This document shows positions 1 to 8,989 of a stretch of 64,000 nucleotides of DNA, in pieces. The stretch comes from Bacillus sp. 123MFChir2 (GTDB lineage Bacteria; Bacillota; Bacilli; Bacillales; Bacillaceae_G). Position numbers and translations under genes: made by a program. The DNA lies in contig NZ_KB910933.1 in assembly GCF_000383235.1 (NCBI RefSeq), forward strand, positions 39,826-103,825, written 5' to 3'. Position 1 is the first letter of the stretch, and each line of letters starts with the position of its first letter. The notes under the pieces are model-generated. The model saw only the letters and a list, made by a program, of their open reading frames with translations. It was not told the DNA's origin and ran no database searches.

Positions 1-1
1 A

Positions 2-430
2 ATTTTTCTAGGAAAAGAAACAGCATACGGAAAAAATATTCCCTTTATGTATCAAGATGTATTTTCAATTGAAGCAGAAATTATTGAAATAAAAAGAAAG
101 CCGTCTATGCCAAGGGGAGTCATTGGAAGAGATGCGTTTGGTCAAGTTCCCTCTTTTGAAGATAAAGGGGAGCGACTACGAGCAATTGTTGCAATTGGAA
201 GACAAGACCTTGATATTAACGGTTTAAGAGTCTCTAATAAGAATATTGAAATTCTTGGTGGAAGTAGTGATCATTTAATTGTTGATATAACGGATAGTAC
301 ACCACACCGCATAGGGGACAAAATGACATTTGTTCCAGCATATAGTGCATTGCAAAGCGGTATGGTTTCATCACTCGTACGAAAACAATATGTGTATGAT
401 GAGGTGCTGCAAAAAGCGCTTATTTTATAA
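2..430 (+). CDS. PLP-dependent alanine/ornithine racemase family protein, C-terminal part
   Basis: The reading frame is open to the left edge of the window, so only the C-terminal ~140 residues are present; the in-frame ATG at 47 is internal. The visible part (FLGKETAYGKNIPF, then a beta-rich tail with GRQDLDINGL and GDKMTFVPAYSAL) resembles the C-terminal beta domain of the alanine/ornithine racemase family (fold-type III PLP enzymes), which would interconvert L- and D- amino acids in the cytoplasm. The PLP lysine lies outside the window. The stop codon TAA (428-430) sits in an ATAAAGTGAAAC sequence that matches the end of the bcr1 repeats seen elsewhere here. Family call is by recalled similarity; substrate is not determinable. 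Confidence 0.65.
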   Translation: MFLGKETAYGKNIPFMYQDVFSIEAEIIEIKRKPSMPRGVIGRDAFGQVPSFEDKGERLRAIVAIGRQDLDINGLRVSNKNIEILGGSSDHLIVDITDSTPHRIGDKMTFVPAYSALQSGMVSSLVRKQYVYDEVLQKALIL

Positions 431-475
431 AGTGAAACTTTCATTAGCGGGGCTATTTACTGCCCATGAGTCATT
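426..475. repeat. possible bcr1 remnant
   Basis: ATAAAGTGAAACTTTC at the racemase stop codon matches the ATAAAGTGAA end of the bcr1-like repeats at 5216, 35332 and 46715. The following GC-rich stretch with ACTGCCC is also bcr1-like. Short and degenerate, so low confidence. Confidence 0.35.
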
Positions 476-504
476 TCCAAAAAATATTTTTTTTGGAAAA
501 ATGA

Positions 505-553
505 TAGACAATTTCTAAAATTATGCTATCATATTAAATGAAAATGATTATCA
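505..553 (+). promoter_or_regulatory. promoter with Fur box for the Fe uptake operon
   Basis: TGAAAATGATTATCA (539-553) matches the Bacillus 7-1-7 Fur consensus TGATAATNATTATCA at 14 of 15 positions. Upstream are TAGACA (505-510) and TATCAT/CATATT 16-18 nt further on, a plausible sigma-A promoter, so iron-loaded Fur would sit just downstream of the -10 and repress the operon. Confidence 0.8.
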
Positions 554-579
554 ATATTGCTTGTATGGGGGATTACATA

Positions 580-1542
580 ATGAACAAGAAAAAAATGAGT
601 ACTTTACTTGTAGCGATGACATTAGCGGTGGGAGCGCTTGCTGGCTGCAGTGGAGGAGCAAAAGAAACAGCTAAAAAAGAAGATAAAGCGGAAGCGAAAA
701 ATCAAGCAGGATCAGTGAAAATTAAACATGAGTGGGGAGAAACAGAGTTAAAAGAGACACCAAAAAACATTGTAACTCTCGACTTTTCATTTATCGATAC
801 ATTAGTAGATTTAGGTGTTACACCAGTTGCAAATGCTGGAGTGGGGAAAACAAAAGTTCCAGAATATTTACAAGATAAAGCATCGAAAGTTAAAGATGTT
901 GGAGAGCGAAAAGCACCAAACTTAGAAGTGATTTCATCTGTGAAACCAGATTTAATTATTGCGAGTAAAGATCGCCACAATATGATTCAAAAAGAATTAA
1001 AAGATATTGCGCCAACAATTGCATTCGATGATAACAGTTATGACGAAGTAATGAAGAATATGGATACCATTGCGAAAGCAGTTGGAAAAGAAGAGCAAGC
1101 GAAAAAGATTCGTACAGAATTACAAGATAAAATTTCAAAAGCAAAAGAGAAAATAAAAGGAAATCCAACAATACTTGTTATTGGTGCCTTTGATGATGAG
1201 TTTTCTGTATGGATTAAAGATTCATTTATCGGTTCTTTAATGACAAATGTTGGTGTGAAGTACGCATATGAAGGGAAAAAAGAAAAAACAGAAGGTAAAG
1301 CAGAAATTGCTAAAATTACGATGGAACGTCTAAATGAAATCAATCCTGACTATATCTTCCTATATGGAGAAAATGTAGAGAAGTTTAAAAATAATCCGCT
1401 ATACAATAACTTAAAAGCAGTAAAAGAAAAGCATGTCATTGATGTGGATCGTAATCTTTGGGCACGTGGGCGCGGACCAATTGCAGCAGATAAAATTTTA
1501 GATGAGGCACTTCCAGCATTAACGGGTCAGTCTTCTAGATAA
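580..1542 (+). CDS. iron(III)-siderophore/citrate ABC transporter substrate-binding lipoprotein (YfmC-like)
   Basis: Extracytoplasmic binding lipoprotein that would deliver a ferric chelate to the FecCD permeases encoded next. A lipobox (LAGC, cysteine at about residue 23 from this start) follows a short basic and hydrophobic signal, then a Lys/Glu-rich linker and a periplasmic-binding-protein type III fold (VDLGVTPVAN, NLEVISSVKPDLIIAS, VIDVDRNLWARGRGP). The ATG at 580 was chosen because GGGGG lies about 9 nt upstream and the lipoprotein signal starts there; the longer frame from 538 would begin inside the Fur box. First gene of a four-gene operon in the same order as B. subtilis yfmCDEF. 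The ligand (citrate or a hydroxamate) cannot be settled from sequence. Confidence 0.88.
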   Translation: MNKKKMSTLLVAMTLAVGALAGCSGGAKETAKKEDKAEAKNQAGSVKIKHEWGETELKETPKNIVTLDFSFIDTLVDLGVTPVANAGVGKTKVPEYLQDKASKVKDVGERKAPNLEVISSVKPDLIIASKDRHNMIQKELKDIAPTIAFDDNSYDEVMKNMDTIAKAVGKEEQAKKIRTELQDKISKAKEKIKGNPTILVIGAFDDEFSVWIKDSFIGSLMTNVGVKYAYEGKKEKTEGKAEIAKITMERLNEINPDYIFLYGENVEKFKNNPLYNNLKAVKEKHVIDVDRNLWARGRGPIAADKILDEALPALTGQSSR

Positions 1543-1555
1543 GGAGTTGGAGACT

Positions 1556-2587
1556 TTGTATCAAATACAAACTAGAAGCAGACGGGCATTACACCCGTAT
1601 GCTTCTTCTACTTTGCAATTTATTTTCTTTTTTCTACTATTAGTAATGGTTGGAGCTCTCTCCGCATTATTTCGTGTAAAAGGATTATCATTTCATAACA
1701 TATCGGAAGTATTTGAAACGGATACAAAAAATTTAATTTACTATACAGTATGGCAAGTACGTGTACCGCGTGTCATGCTGGGAGCTTTACTTGGCGCGGC
1801 ATTAGCTGTTGCCGGGTGTCTATTACAAGGGATTACGCGAAATCCGTTATCTGATCCAGAAAATATGGGAATAAATCAAGGAGCTTCTTGTTTTGTTGTC
1901 ATTGCCCTTTTACTATTTGGAGAAAAGGATACGAGTTTCGTTATTTTACTAGCAGCTTTTCTAGGGGCTGCTGCAGGTGGAAGTGTGATTTATTCATTAG
2001 CATTTCGCGGTGAATATACACCTTCACGTCTTGTGCTTGCTGGCATTGCGATGAGCCTATTCCTTGGATCATTAACGACAGGAGCAATATTGTTATACGA
2101 AACACAATTAACAGAAATTTTATATTGGATGGCCGGAAAGTTATCAGGGGCAAACTGGCAAGATATAAAAATGATGTTAGTTTCGGCAGTTCCTGTTATG
2201 ATTCTTGTGTTTTTTCTAGCAAATCAATTGAATATTTTATCTCTTGGTGAAGAGACAGCACGTGGACTTGGTGTAAATGTACTTTGGATTCGGAGACTAT
2301 TTGCGTTTTTAATTGTTATTCTTGTCGGTAGTGCGGTTGCGGTAGCAGGACCGATTGGATTTATCGGACTCATAGTTCCGCATATCGCAAGAAAACTAGT
2401 TGGTCAAGATTATCGCATTATTATACCGTTTTCGGCATTGCTTGGTGCTAATCTTCTTGTTATAGCAGATTTTGCGGCGCAATGGGTGTCTTATCCAGCA
2501 GATACACCTGTTGGCGTTATTACAGCACTTTTAGGTACACCATTCTTCATTTATTTAATGAGAAGGAAGAGAGGTGCTGTGAAATGA
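1556..2587 (+). CDS. FecCD-family iron-chelate ABC permease (first subunit)
   Basis: Integral membrane permease of the BtuC/FecCD type: about ten hydrophobic segments, with the family signature RVPRVMLGALLGAALAVAG near the N terminus and GPIGFIGLIVPHIAR, the ATPase-coupling region, towards the C terminus. The start is most likely the TTG at 1556, nine nt after AAGGAG (1541-1546); the TTG at 1547 abuts that ribosome site and is unlikely. It lies 13 nt after the binding-protein gene and overlaps the next permease by ATGA, so the two are probably translated in a coupled way and form a heterodimeric channel. Confidence 0.88.
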   Translation: MYQIQTRSRRALHPYASSTLQFIFFFLLLVMVGALSALFRVKGLSFHNISEVFETDTKNLIYYTVWQVRVPRVMLGALLGAALAVAGCLLQGITRNPLSDPENMGINQGASCFVVIALLLFGEKDTSFVILLAAFLGAAAGGSVIYSLAFRGEYTPSRLVLAGIAMSLFLGSLTTGAILLYETQLTEILYWMAGKLSGANWQDIKMMLVSAVPVMILVFFLANQLNILSLGEETARGLGVNVLWIRRLFAFLIVILVGSAVAVAGPIGFIGLIVPHIARKLVGQDYRIIIPFSALLGANLLVIADFAAQWVSYPADTPVGVITALLGTPFFIYLMRRKRGAVK

Positions 2588-3561
2588 AGAAGTTTGGCCG
2601 GTTTACAATGGTTATAATAGTAGGTTTTTTATTGTTAATTGCAGTTTCTCTATTAAGCTTGCGTCTTGGCGCTGTACCAACACCACTTGCTGACATTATA
2701 GAAGGGTTGATGACAGGAGAAGGTGTTGTATTAAAATATCGTTTACCACGTCTTATCATCGCAATTTTAGTTGGGATTAACATGGCATTATCAGGATCTA
2801 TTTTACAAAGTGTTACACGAAATCCACTTGCAGCACCTGATATTATTGGGGTTTCTGCTGGTGGAGGATTAGCAGCTGTTATTATGCTCCTTATGTTTCC
2901 GAGTGTGCCGGCAATTATGCTTCCAGTGGCTGCATTTGTCGGGGCAATGATTGCGAGCTTGCTTGTGTATGTATTATCGTATCAAAAAGGAGGAGTAAAG
3001 CCAGAACGTCTTGCACTATGCGGCGTTGCTATTTCTACAGGTTTACAGGCGCTTATTACATTTATTATTGTGAAATTTGCGGTTGATTCCTCACAAGCTC
3101 TTGTATGGCTAAAGGGAAGTTTATATGCAAGGTCTTGGGAACATGTTGATATGCTATGGCCATGGACGATCATTGGAGCGGTCATTACATTTGCAAGTTA
3201 TAAGCAAATGAATCTGTTATTATTAAATGAAGAAACAGTAAAAGGTTTAGGTATGCGTATTCATGTTGTTCGTCTTGTGCTGATTGGCGTAGCTGTTGCT
3301 TTAGCTGCAAGTTCAGTAGCAGTAGCAGGGACAATTAGTTTTGTAGGCCTCGTTATCCCACATGCGGCGCGTTTACTTGTTGGATCAGATAGTAGATTGT
3401 TTTTGCCAGTTTCAGCGTTATTTGGTGCATTACTTGTTACGAGTGCAGATATGGTGGGAAGAATTATTATTCCGCCAATTGAAATACCAGCTGGTATTAT
3501 CACAGCTCTTATTGGCGCACCGTATTTTATATATTTACTCGTGATTAGAAAAAGAACATAG
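2584..3561 (+). CDS. FecCD-family iron-chelate ABC permease (second subunit)
   Basis: Second BtuC-like permease, with RLPRLIIAILVGINMALSG, LAAPDIIGVSAGGGLAAV and the coupling motif GTISFVGLVIPHAARLLVG. The length (325 residues from ATG 2584) is normal for the family. The start overlaps the upstream stop (ATGA at 2584-2587) and has AGAGGTG upstream; the longer frame beginning at 2482 would run inside the preceding gene. Paired with the preceding permease and the following ATPase in one Fur-controlled operon. Confidence 0.88.
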   Translation: MKKFGRFTMVIIVGFLLLIAVSLLSLRLGAVPTPLADIIEGLMTGEGVVLKYRLPRLIIAILVGINMALSGSILQSVTRNPLAAPDIIGVSAGGGLAAVIMLLMFPSVPAIMLPVAAFVGAMIASLLVYVLSYQKGGVKPERLALCGVAISTGLQALITFIIVKFAVDSSQALVWLKGSLYARSWEHVDMLWPWTIIGAVITFASYKQMNLLLLNEETVKGLGMRIHVVRLVLIGVAVALAASSVAVAGTISFVGLVIPHAARLLVGSDSRLFLPVSALFGALLVTSADMVGRIIIPPIEIPAGIITALIGAPYFIYLLVIRKRT

Positions 3562-3594
3562 TCTTCTATAAATAACAAATAAGGGGTGAATAAA

Positions 3595-4416
3595 ATGACA
3601 AGTTTACATACGGAGCAGTTAGAGCTTACGTACGGAAATCAAACCATTATTAATCATCTTGATTTATATATTCCAGAAGGGAAAATTACGGCATTAGTTG
3701 GCCGAAATGGATGCGGGAAATCAACAATTTTAAAATCTTTAGCACGGCTGCTGCAACCAACTAAGGGTCACGTATATTTAGATGGTAAAGCAATTCATAC
3801 GATGCCAACAAAAGAAGTATCAAAGAAATTGGCAATATTACCACAGTCACCGACGGCACCTGAAGGATTAACGGTAGAAGGTCTTGTTTGGCATGGTCGT
3901 TACCCGCACCAACGTCTACTTGGAAAGCGAACAGAGAAAGATCATGAAATGGTAAACTGGGCGCTTGAAGTAACGGGAATGAATCAATTTACAGATCGTA
4001 CATTAGACGAACTGTCAGGTGGACAGCGGCAACGCGTTTGGATTGCGATGGCACTTGCACAAGATACGGAGTTATTATTATTAGATGAACCGACGACGTA
4101 TTTAGATATGGCCCACCAGTTAGAAGTATTAGAGTTATTGAAAAAGTTAAATGAAGAAGAAAATCGAACGGTTGTTATGGTTGTACATGATTTAAATCAT
4201 GCCGCAAAATATGCACATCATATTGTTGCGATTAAAGATGGAGATAAAGTGATGGAAGGAGCACCAAGTGATATTTTAAATGATGAATTGTTTGAAACCG
4301 TGTTTGGTGTGAAAGCGCGTGTTGTATACGATCCAGTTGCAAAGACGTATATGTGTACACCGTATGCGTTACTTTCAGAGAAAAAAGAAAAGCTCGAAGA
4401 AAGAATTGTTGGGTGA
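3595..4416 (+). CDS. iron-chelate ABC transporter ATP-binding protein (FecE/YfmF-like)
   Basis: Cytoplasmic ATPase that would energise the FecCD permeases upstream. Walker A GRNGCGKST, Q-loop PQSPTAPEG, signature LSGGQRQR, Walker B LLLLDEPTTYLD and the switch histidine in VVHDLNHA are all intact. The ATG at 3595 follows AAGGGG by eight nt and is preferred over the GTG at 3586. Last gene of the iron operon, ending in a strong terminator. Confidence 0.9.
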   Translation: MTSLHTEQLELTYGNQTIINHLDLYIPEGKITALVGRNGCGKSTILKSLARLLQPTKGHVYLDGKAIHTMPTKEVSKKLAILPQSPTAPEGLTVEGLVWHGRYPHQRLLGKRTEKDHEMVNWALEVTGMNQFTDRTLDELSGGQRQRVWIAMALAQDTELLLLDEPTTYLDMAHQLEVLELLKKLNEEENRTVVMVVHDLNHAAKYAHHIVAIKDGDKVMEGAPSDILNDELFETVFGVKARVVYDPVAKTYMCTPYALLSEKKEKLEERIVG

Positions 4417-4451
4417 AAAACTGTTGAGAGAAGATTCTCAGCAGTTTTTTT
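4416..4451 (+). terminator. intrinsic terminator of the iron-uptake operon
   Basis: A 14-bp stem (AAAAACTGTTGAGA pairing with TCTCAGCAGTTTTT, one G-T wobble) with a short loop and a run of T residues directly after the ATPase gene. Confidence 0.88.
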
Positions 4452-4650
4452 ATTAGGAATTTTAGCTCGCTATTTAGAATCTCAGGACGGAGAAAGAAGT
4501 GCAAATAATAAAGTTATTTCATTTTATTTTAGATTCTTTTCTCAAAGAGTGTTGTTTTTGTAACATAAAACATAAAAAAGAACATACGTTTCAGTCTCTT
4601 GGGATTTTATGTTATAATTATATTAACTTAATTTAGAAAGAGGGATTCAT

Positions 4651-5154
4651 TTGAGTGAAGTGAAAAATATAATTCATCATTTTAATCATTATTCATCTTG
4701 GTTAACCACTTTAAAAGAAATCGATGAAACATTATGGTTTAAACCGATAGCTGATGGTAAATGGTCTGTAAGTGAGATAATAGCACATATTATGAATTGG
4801 GATAATCATTTATTAACAGAAGTCCTCCCATCTGTACAAAATGAAAAGGGAATGAAGTTTCCTGATTTTGATACACATAATAAAAAGGCGTCAAACTACG
4901 CAAAATCAGGTATACCACATTCAAAACTTCTTGAAGAAGCAAAAAATACAAGGGAATTACTTGTAAGAGAACTTAACGAGCTACCAATCGAAACGTTAAA
5001 AAAGCCATTAACTGCAAACGGTGTAACTCATTGTCCACATACTGGAACTCCTTATTCACTTATATATATTGTAAAGGAATTTACAGACCACGATAACTAT
5101 CACCAAAGACAAATTATACAATTCCTAGGGGAAAACAGCCTATTTATAAAATAA
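4651..5154 (+). CDS. DinB family protein
   Basis: 167 residues with the four-helix DinB/YfiT pattern: HHFNHYSSWL at the N terminus, WSVSEIIAHIMNWDNHLL in helix 2 and FTDHDNYHQRQIIQF at the C terminus. The spaced histidines in these segments are the usual metal ligands. Members include metal-dependent thiol transferases and hydrolases; the reaction of this one is unknown. TTG start with AGAGGGA upstream, preceded by TTATAAT, a good -10. Stands alone as a single-gene unit. Confidence 0.8.
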   Translation: MSEVKNIIHHFNHYSSWLTTLKEIDETLWFKPIADGKWSVSEIIAHIMNWDNHLLTEVLPSVQNEKGMKFPDFDTHNKKASNYAKSGIPHSKLLEEAKNTRELLVRELNELPIETLKKPLTANGVTHCPHTGTPYSLIYIVKEFTDHDNYHQRQIIQFLGENSLFIK

Positions 5155-5215
5155 GGGTGTAGCTTAAAATTAGGCTTGATTAAAAGTGGTCCTCAAAACT
5201 GGATTGTACGACAAA

Positions 5216-5316
5216 ATAAAGTGAAGGCATTAACGGGCAATTATCCCCAACCTATCTTCTTTGCTTCCCTCTGAATCTTGATGTGGGGGTCTTACCGCCC
5301 GTTAATGCGGGATAAA
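5216..5316. repeat. bcr1 repeat, internally deleted copy
   Basis: Flanked by ATAAA (TTTAT on the other strand) at both ends (5216-5220 and 5312-5316), with inner arms ATTAACGGGCA and CCGCCCGTTAATGCGGG. Its sequence matches the reverse complement of the fuller copy at 46565-46715 but lacks about 50 bp. bcr1 is described as a B. cereus-group mobile repeat of ~155 bp with TTTAT at each end. Confidence 0.75.
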
Positions 5317-5715
5317 AAGAAGCCATTTTGAAAAAGCCTAGTCGAAATGGTTTTCATTTTTGAAATTAGATTTTTGGTTTTATAAAAAAGTTGATTATTT
5401 ATATTTATTTGATTAAATGCATCATACAAACTTTTGGAAGTTGAGAATATAAAAAGAAACTATTTCTATCAATTTTAAAATAGTTTCTTTTTTTGAATTG
5501 GATTGAATATTAATGAAATAAGAAAAATTAATGTATTTTTTCAAATTAACATTGCGAAATGCAGGCTGTACTTTTACAATAAAAAGGTCGTATATTTATT
5601 ATACTAAAAAAACAAATCGGAATAATGTGAATATTTATGTTTTATCTAGTTATATTTATGTAAAAATAACTAAACGACATGCATCATGTTATTGCTTCAT
5701 AAGGAGAGAAGAAAT
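5317..5715. other. intergenic region upstream of nhaC
   Basis: AT-rich. Apart from the terminator at 5451-5494 I see no gene here; a short frame at 5531-5719 has no ribosome site and low-complexity coding. The nhaC promoter is presumably in the last 150 bases (TATACT near 5600), but no operator was recognised. Confidence 0.5.
5451..5494. terminator. intrinsic terminator
   Basis: AAAGAAACTATTT pairs with AAATAGTTTCTTT around an 8-12 nt loop, followed by seven T residues. It lies about 300 bases beyond the DinB gene and has A-rich sequence on its other side, so could act in both directions. Confidence 0.75.
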
Positions 5716-7119
5716 TTGAAAAGTGTAAGATTACCATCGATGATTGAAATCATCATTCTTTTGTTGTTATTTTTAGGCGTTGTCTTTTCATTTCAGGCAA
5801 TTTTTGATTTACCGATTCAACTTGCGTTATTTATTTCATGGTTTCTTGTCATTGCGCTTGGATTAAAACTTGGGTTTCGTTATCAAGAATTACAAGATGC
5901 AATTACAAAAGGAATTTCGAATGGACTTGAAGCCATTTTAATATTAGTAGCGGTTGGTTCTCTTATTGGAACTTGGATTGCTGGCGGTGTTGTGCCAACA
6001 CTAATTTATTATGGTTTAGAATTTATTCACCCGAGTATCTTTCTATTAGCGACATTAATTATTTGTTCGATTACATCTATCGCAACAGGGACTTCTTGGG
6101 GGACGGTAGGTACAGCTGGTATTGCCATGATGGCAATCGGGGAAGGACTTGGATTACCACTTCCTCTTGTAGCTGGTGCAGTTCTGTCCGGTGCGTATTT
6201 CGGAGATAAATTATCACCATTATCTGATAGCACTGTACTTGCAGCTTCTATGGCGAAAGTAGATGTTATTGCGCACGTTCGTGCTATGTTGTATTTAGAT
6301 GTTCCAGCTTATATTATTACTGGTAGTATGTTTACAGTTGCCGGCTGGATATATGGCGGAAAGAATGTAGATTTAGAAAAAGTAGATTTCCTAAAGGCAT
6401 CATTACTAAAGCAATTTGATATTCACATTTGGATGCTTGTTCCAGCGGTCGTTGTCATTATACTGTTAGCGATGAAACGTCCATCTATGCCTACAATTGC
6501 AATGGGTGCTCTTCTTGGTGCGATCTGGGCAGCTCTGTTCCAAGGTATGCCATTTGGGGAAGCGATTGGTACAGCTTACAAAGGGTTTTCTATTGATTCC
6601 GGTATCGATTTCATTGATAAGTTATTGAATCGCGGCGGAATTGAAGGAATGCTCGGTTCAGTTGCAGTAATTATTTTCGGGCTTGGTTTTGGTGGTTTAC
6701 TAGAAAAGCTTGGTGTTTTGAAAGTTATTGTTTCGAAGTTTGAGAAAAAATTAACTTCTGCAGGCAATGTAACACTTTCGACTTTAATTGTTGCATTTTT
6801 AGCAAACGTATTTGGCTGTGCGATGTATGTATCGTTAATTTTAACGCCAAAAATTATGGAAGAAAGCTATGATAAATTAAAATTAGATCGCCGCATTTTA
6901 GCTCGTAACTCCGAAGTCGGCGGAACGCTTACATCAGGGATGGTTCCATGGTCTGATAACGGGATCTTTATGGCGGGTATTTTAGGTGTTTCAACACTAT
7001 CTTATCTACCATTTATGTGGCTGAGCTTTGTATCATTAGCGCTCGCTGTCATTTATGGATATACAGGTAAATTTATTTGGTATGTAGATGACGTTGAGAA
7101 AGAAAAGCAAGTATCATAG
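5716..7119 (+). CDS. nhaC: NhaC-family Na+/H+ antiporter
   Basis: Polytopic membrane protein of 467 residues with around 12 hydrophobic segments; recognisable NhaC features are TGTSWGTVGTAGIAMM, GAVLSGAYFGDKLSPLSDST and GGTLTSGMVPWSDNG. It would exchange sodium (or carry malate/lactate with ions, as other members of the superfamily do) across the plasma membrane. TTG start at 5716, nine nt after AAGGAG (5701-5706); the longer frame from 5686 is not supported. Followed by a small hairpin and then fumC on the same strand. The neighbourhood does not prove a malate-lactate function. Confidence 0.85.
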   Translation: MKSVRLPSMIEIIILLLLFLGVVFSFQAIFDLPIQLALFISWFLVIALGLKLGFRYQELQDAITKGISNGLEAILILVAVGSLIGTWIAGGVVPTLIYYGLEFIHPSIFLLATLIICSITSIATGTSWGTVGTAGIAMMAIGEGLGLPLPLVAGAVLSGAYFGDKLSPLSDSTVLAASMAKVDVIAHVRAMLYLDVPAYIITGSMFTVAGWIYGGKNVDLEKVDFLKASLLKQFDIHIWMLVPAVVVIILLAMKRPSMPTIAMGALLGAIWAALFQGMPFGEAIGTAYKGFSIDSGIDFIDKLLNRGGIEGMLGSVAVIIFGLGFGGLLEKLGVLKVIVSKFEKKLTSAGNVTLSTLIVAFLANVFGCAMYVSLILTPKIMEESYDKLKLDRRILARNSEVGGTLTSGMVPWSDNGIFMAGILGVSTLSYLPFMWLSFVSLALAVIYGYTGKFIWYVDDVEKEKQVS

Positions 7120-7123
7120 TATG

Positions 7124-7161
7124 AAAAATCATCCTTTCGCTTATAGAGGGGATGTTTTTTT
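7124..7161 (+). terminator. weak intrinsic terminator after nhaC
   Basis: Short stem CATCC/GGATG extended by A-T pairs, with a run of eight T residues. Confidence 0.55.
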
Positions 7162-7243
7162 TGTTTCCGGTGGTAATATTTGTTATTTTCTATGTTTTCG
7201 GTAAAATGTAAGAGAAGGTATTTAATACTAAGGGGATGAAAAC

Positions 7244-8632
7244 ATGGAATATAGAATTGAAAGAGATACATTAGGAGAAATGAAAGTTCCAGCTGATAAA
7301 TTATGGGCAGCGCAAACGCAGCGTAGTAAGGAGAACTTTCCGATTGGAACAGAGCGCATGCCTCTTGAAATTGTTCGAGCATTTGCAATTTTAAAGAAAA
7401 GTGCGGCACTTAGTAATCAAAAGTTAGGGAAGTTAGCAGAAGAAAAGGTTAATGCAATTGTAGGAGCGGTTGATGAAATTTTATCGGGAAAATGGGATGA
7501 TCATTTTCCGCTTGTTGTTTGGCAGACTGGAAGTGGGACACAGTCTAATATGAATGTGAATGAAGTGATCGCCAACCGCGGAAATCAAATTTTAAGAGAA
7601 AAAGGACTAGATCTTCATATTCATCCGAACGATGACGTGAATATGTCTCAAAGCTCAAATGATACATTTCCAACAGCACTTCATATTGCGTGTGTAGTAG
7701 CTGTAGAAGAGCAAGTATTACCAGCAGTAGCAAAATTAAAAGACACGTTACAAGAAAAAGTAAACGAGTTCGCTCATATTATTAAAATTGGTCGTACTCA
7801 TTTGCAAGATGCAACACCATTAACGTTAGGACAAGAAGTGAGCGGATGGCATTGTATGCTTGAAAAGACAGAGCGGATGATTAGAGAAAGCAGTACATAT
7901 ATGAAAGAACTTGCAATTGGTGGTACTGCGGTTGGAACAGGGATTAATGCCCATCCAAAATTCGGTGAAATGGTTGCAGAAGAAATTAGTCATTTCACAG
8001 GAAAACAATTTGTATCGGCGCCAAATAAATTTCATGCGTTAACAAGTCATGATGAAGTTGTTTATACGCACGGGGCTTTAAAAGCGTTAGCCGCTGATGT
8101 AATGAAAATTGCAAACGATGTCCGTTGGCTTGCAAGTGGACCGCGCAGCGGTCTTGGGGAAATTACGATTCCAGCAAACGAACCAGGGAGCTCTATTATG
8201 CCAGGAAAAGTAAATCCAACGCAAAGTGAAGCTATAACGATGGTCGCAGCGCAAGTTATGGGAAATGATGCAACGATTGGCTTTGCGGCAAGTCAAGGAA
8301 ACTTTGAATTAAACGTCTTTAAGCCGGTCATTGCTTATAATTTCTTACAATCTGCTCGATTATTAGCAGATGCAATAATTTCATTTAATGATAAATGTAT
8401 AGTAGGTATTGAAGCAAATGAAGAAATTATTGGGCAGCACTTAAATAACTCGTTAATGCTTGTAACAGCACTAAATCCGCATATTGGTTATGAAAATGCA
8501 GCAAAGATTGCCAAGCATGCACATAAAGCAGGATTAACATTAAAAGAAGCAGCACTGCAATCAGGGTTATTAACAGAAGAACAATTTGATGAAATTGTAG
8601 ATCCGAAGCAAATGATTGAGCCGAAGGAATGA
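7244..8632 (+). CDS. fumC: class II fumarate hydratase
   Basis: Interconverts fumarate and L-malate in the TCA cycle; homotetrameric, cofactor-free cytoplasmic enzyme. 462 residues, the normal size. Conserved blocks: [14 protein letters not shown] (C1), [28 protein letters not shown] and the superfamily signature [16 protein letters not shown], whose serine is catalytic. The T and Q of GSGTQ and PTQSE distinguish it from the aspartase at 37.9 kb. ATG start with AAGGGG upstream; monocistronic, between terminators. It supplies the next step for the fumarate produced by aspartase. Confidence 0.96.
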   Translation: MEYRIERDTLGEMKVPADKLWAAQTQRSKENFPIGTERMPLEIVRAFAILKKSAALSNQKLGKLAEEKVNAIVGAVDEILSGKWDDHFPLVVWQTGSGTQSNMNVNEVIANRGNQILREKGLDLHIHPNDDVNMSQSSNDTFPTALHIACVVAVEEQVLPAVAKLKDTLQEKVNEFAHIIKIGRTHLQDATPLTLGQEVSGWHCMLEKTERMIRESSTYMKELAIGGTAVGTGINAHPKFGEMVAEEISHFTGKQFVSAPNKFHALTSHDEVVYTHGALKALAADVMKIANDVRWLASGPRSGLGEITIPANEPGSSIMPGKVNPTQSEAITMVAAQVMGNDATIGFAASQGNFELNVFKPVIAYNFLQSARLLADAIISFNDKCIVGIEANEEIIGQHLNNSLMLVTALNPHIGYENAAKIAKHAHKAGLTLKEAALQSGLLTEEQFDEIVDPKQMIEPKE

Positions 8633-8647
8633 AAAATTGTATAAAAG

Positions 8648-8679
8648 ATAGGATTCTCAAGTGAGGATCCTATTTTTTG
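8648..8679 (+). terminator. intrinsic terminator of fumC
   Basis: ATAGGATTCTCA pairs with TGAGGATCCTAT (one G-T wobble), two-base loop plus neighbours, then TTTTTT. Confidence 0.85.
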
Positions 8680-8696
8680 GGTCTATAAAGGAATCA

Positions 8697-8884
8697 TATA
8701 TTAATATAAAGTGAAAAACCTTTTTCTTTTTTGCGGGGGCGAGAGCAACTGGCCATGCATAGAAAGCGGTCAGGGACTTTTCCTGCCACTTGCAATGTAA
8801 ACTTGGGAGGAAAGCGAGTGTCGGTCATGTTTTGTTCTTTATACGAGCGACTTATATGTTGAAAAAATAAAATGGATTTGTATT
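8697..8884 (+). repeat. B. cereus-group structured repeat, family A, copy 1
   Basis: About 190 bp with core CTGGCCATGCATAG, GGTCAGGGACTTTTCCTGCC and terminal AAAATGGATTTGTAT. The same element recurs at 17.9-18.2, 35.1-35.4, 43.5-43.7, 44.5-44.7, 45.7-45.9 and 59.5-59.7 kb. Not bcr1 (different ends); likely one of the other repeats reported from this group, which I cannot name with certainty. Confidence 0.8.
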
Positions 8885-8989
8885 TAAAAATATCTTTTTT
8901 TGTCAAAAAATACAAAATTACTTCACAAATTCCACACAATTGTTTGTTATCCTTCATATAGGTCGACTGATATTTGAGGAGATTGCTAT

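Noticed and set aside
538-579. Upstream start (538) for the binding lipoprotein
   Set aside because: It would place the Fur box in the coding sequence and break the lipoprotein signal; the ATG at 580 has the ribosome site.
5531-5719. 62-codon frame upstream of nhaC
   Set aside because: No ribosome site, AT-driven composition, overlaps the nhaC ribosome site; coding support absent.
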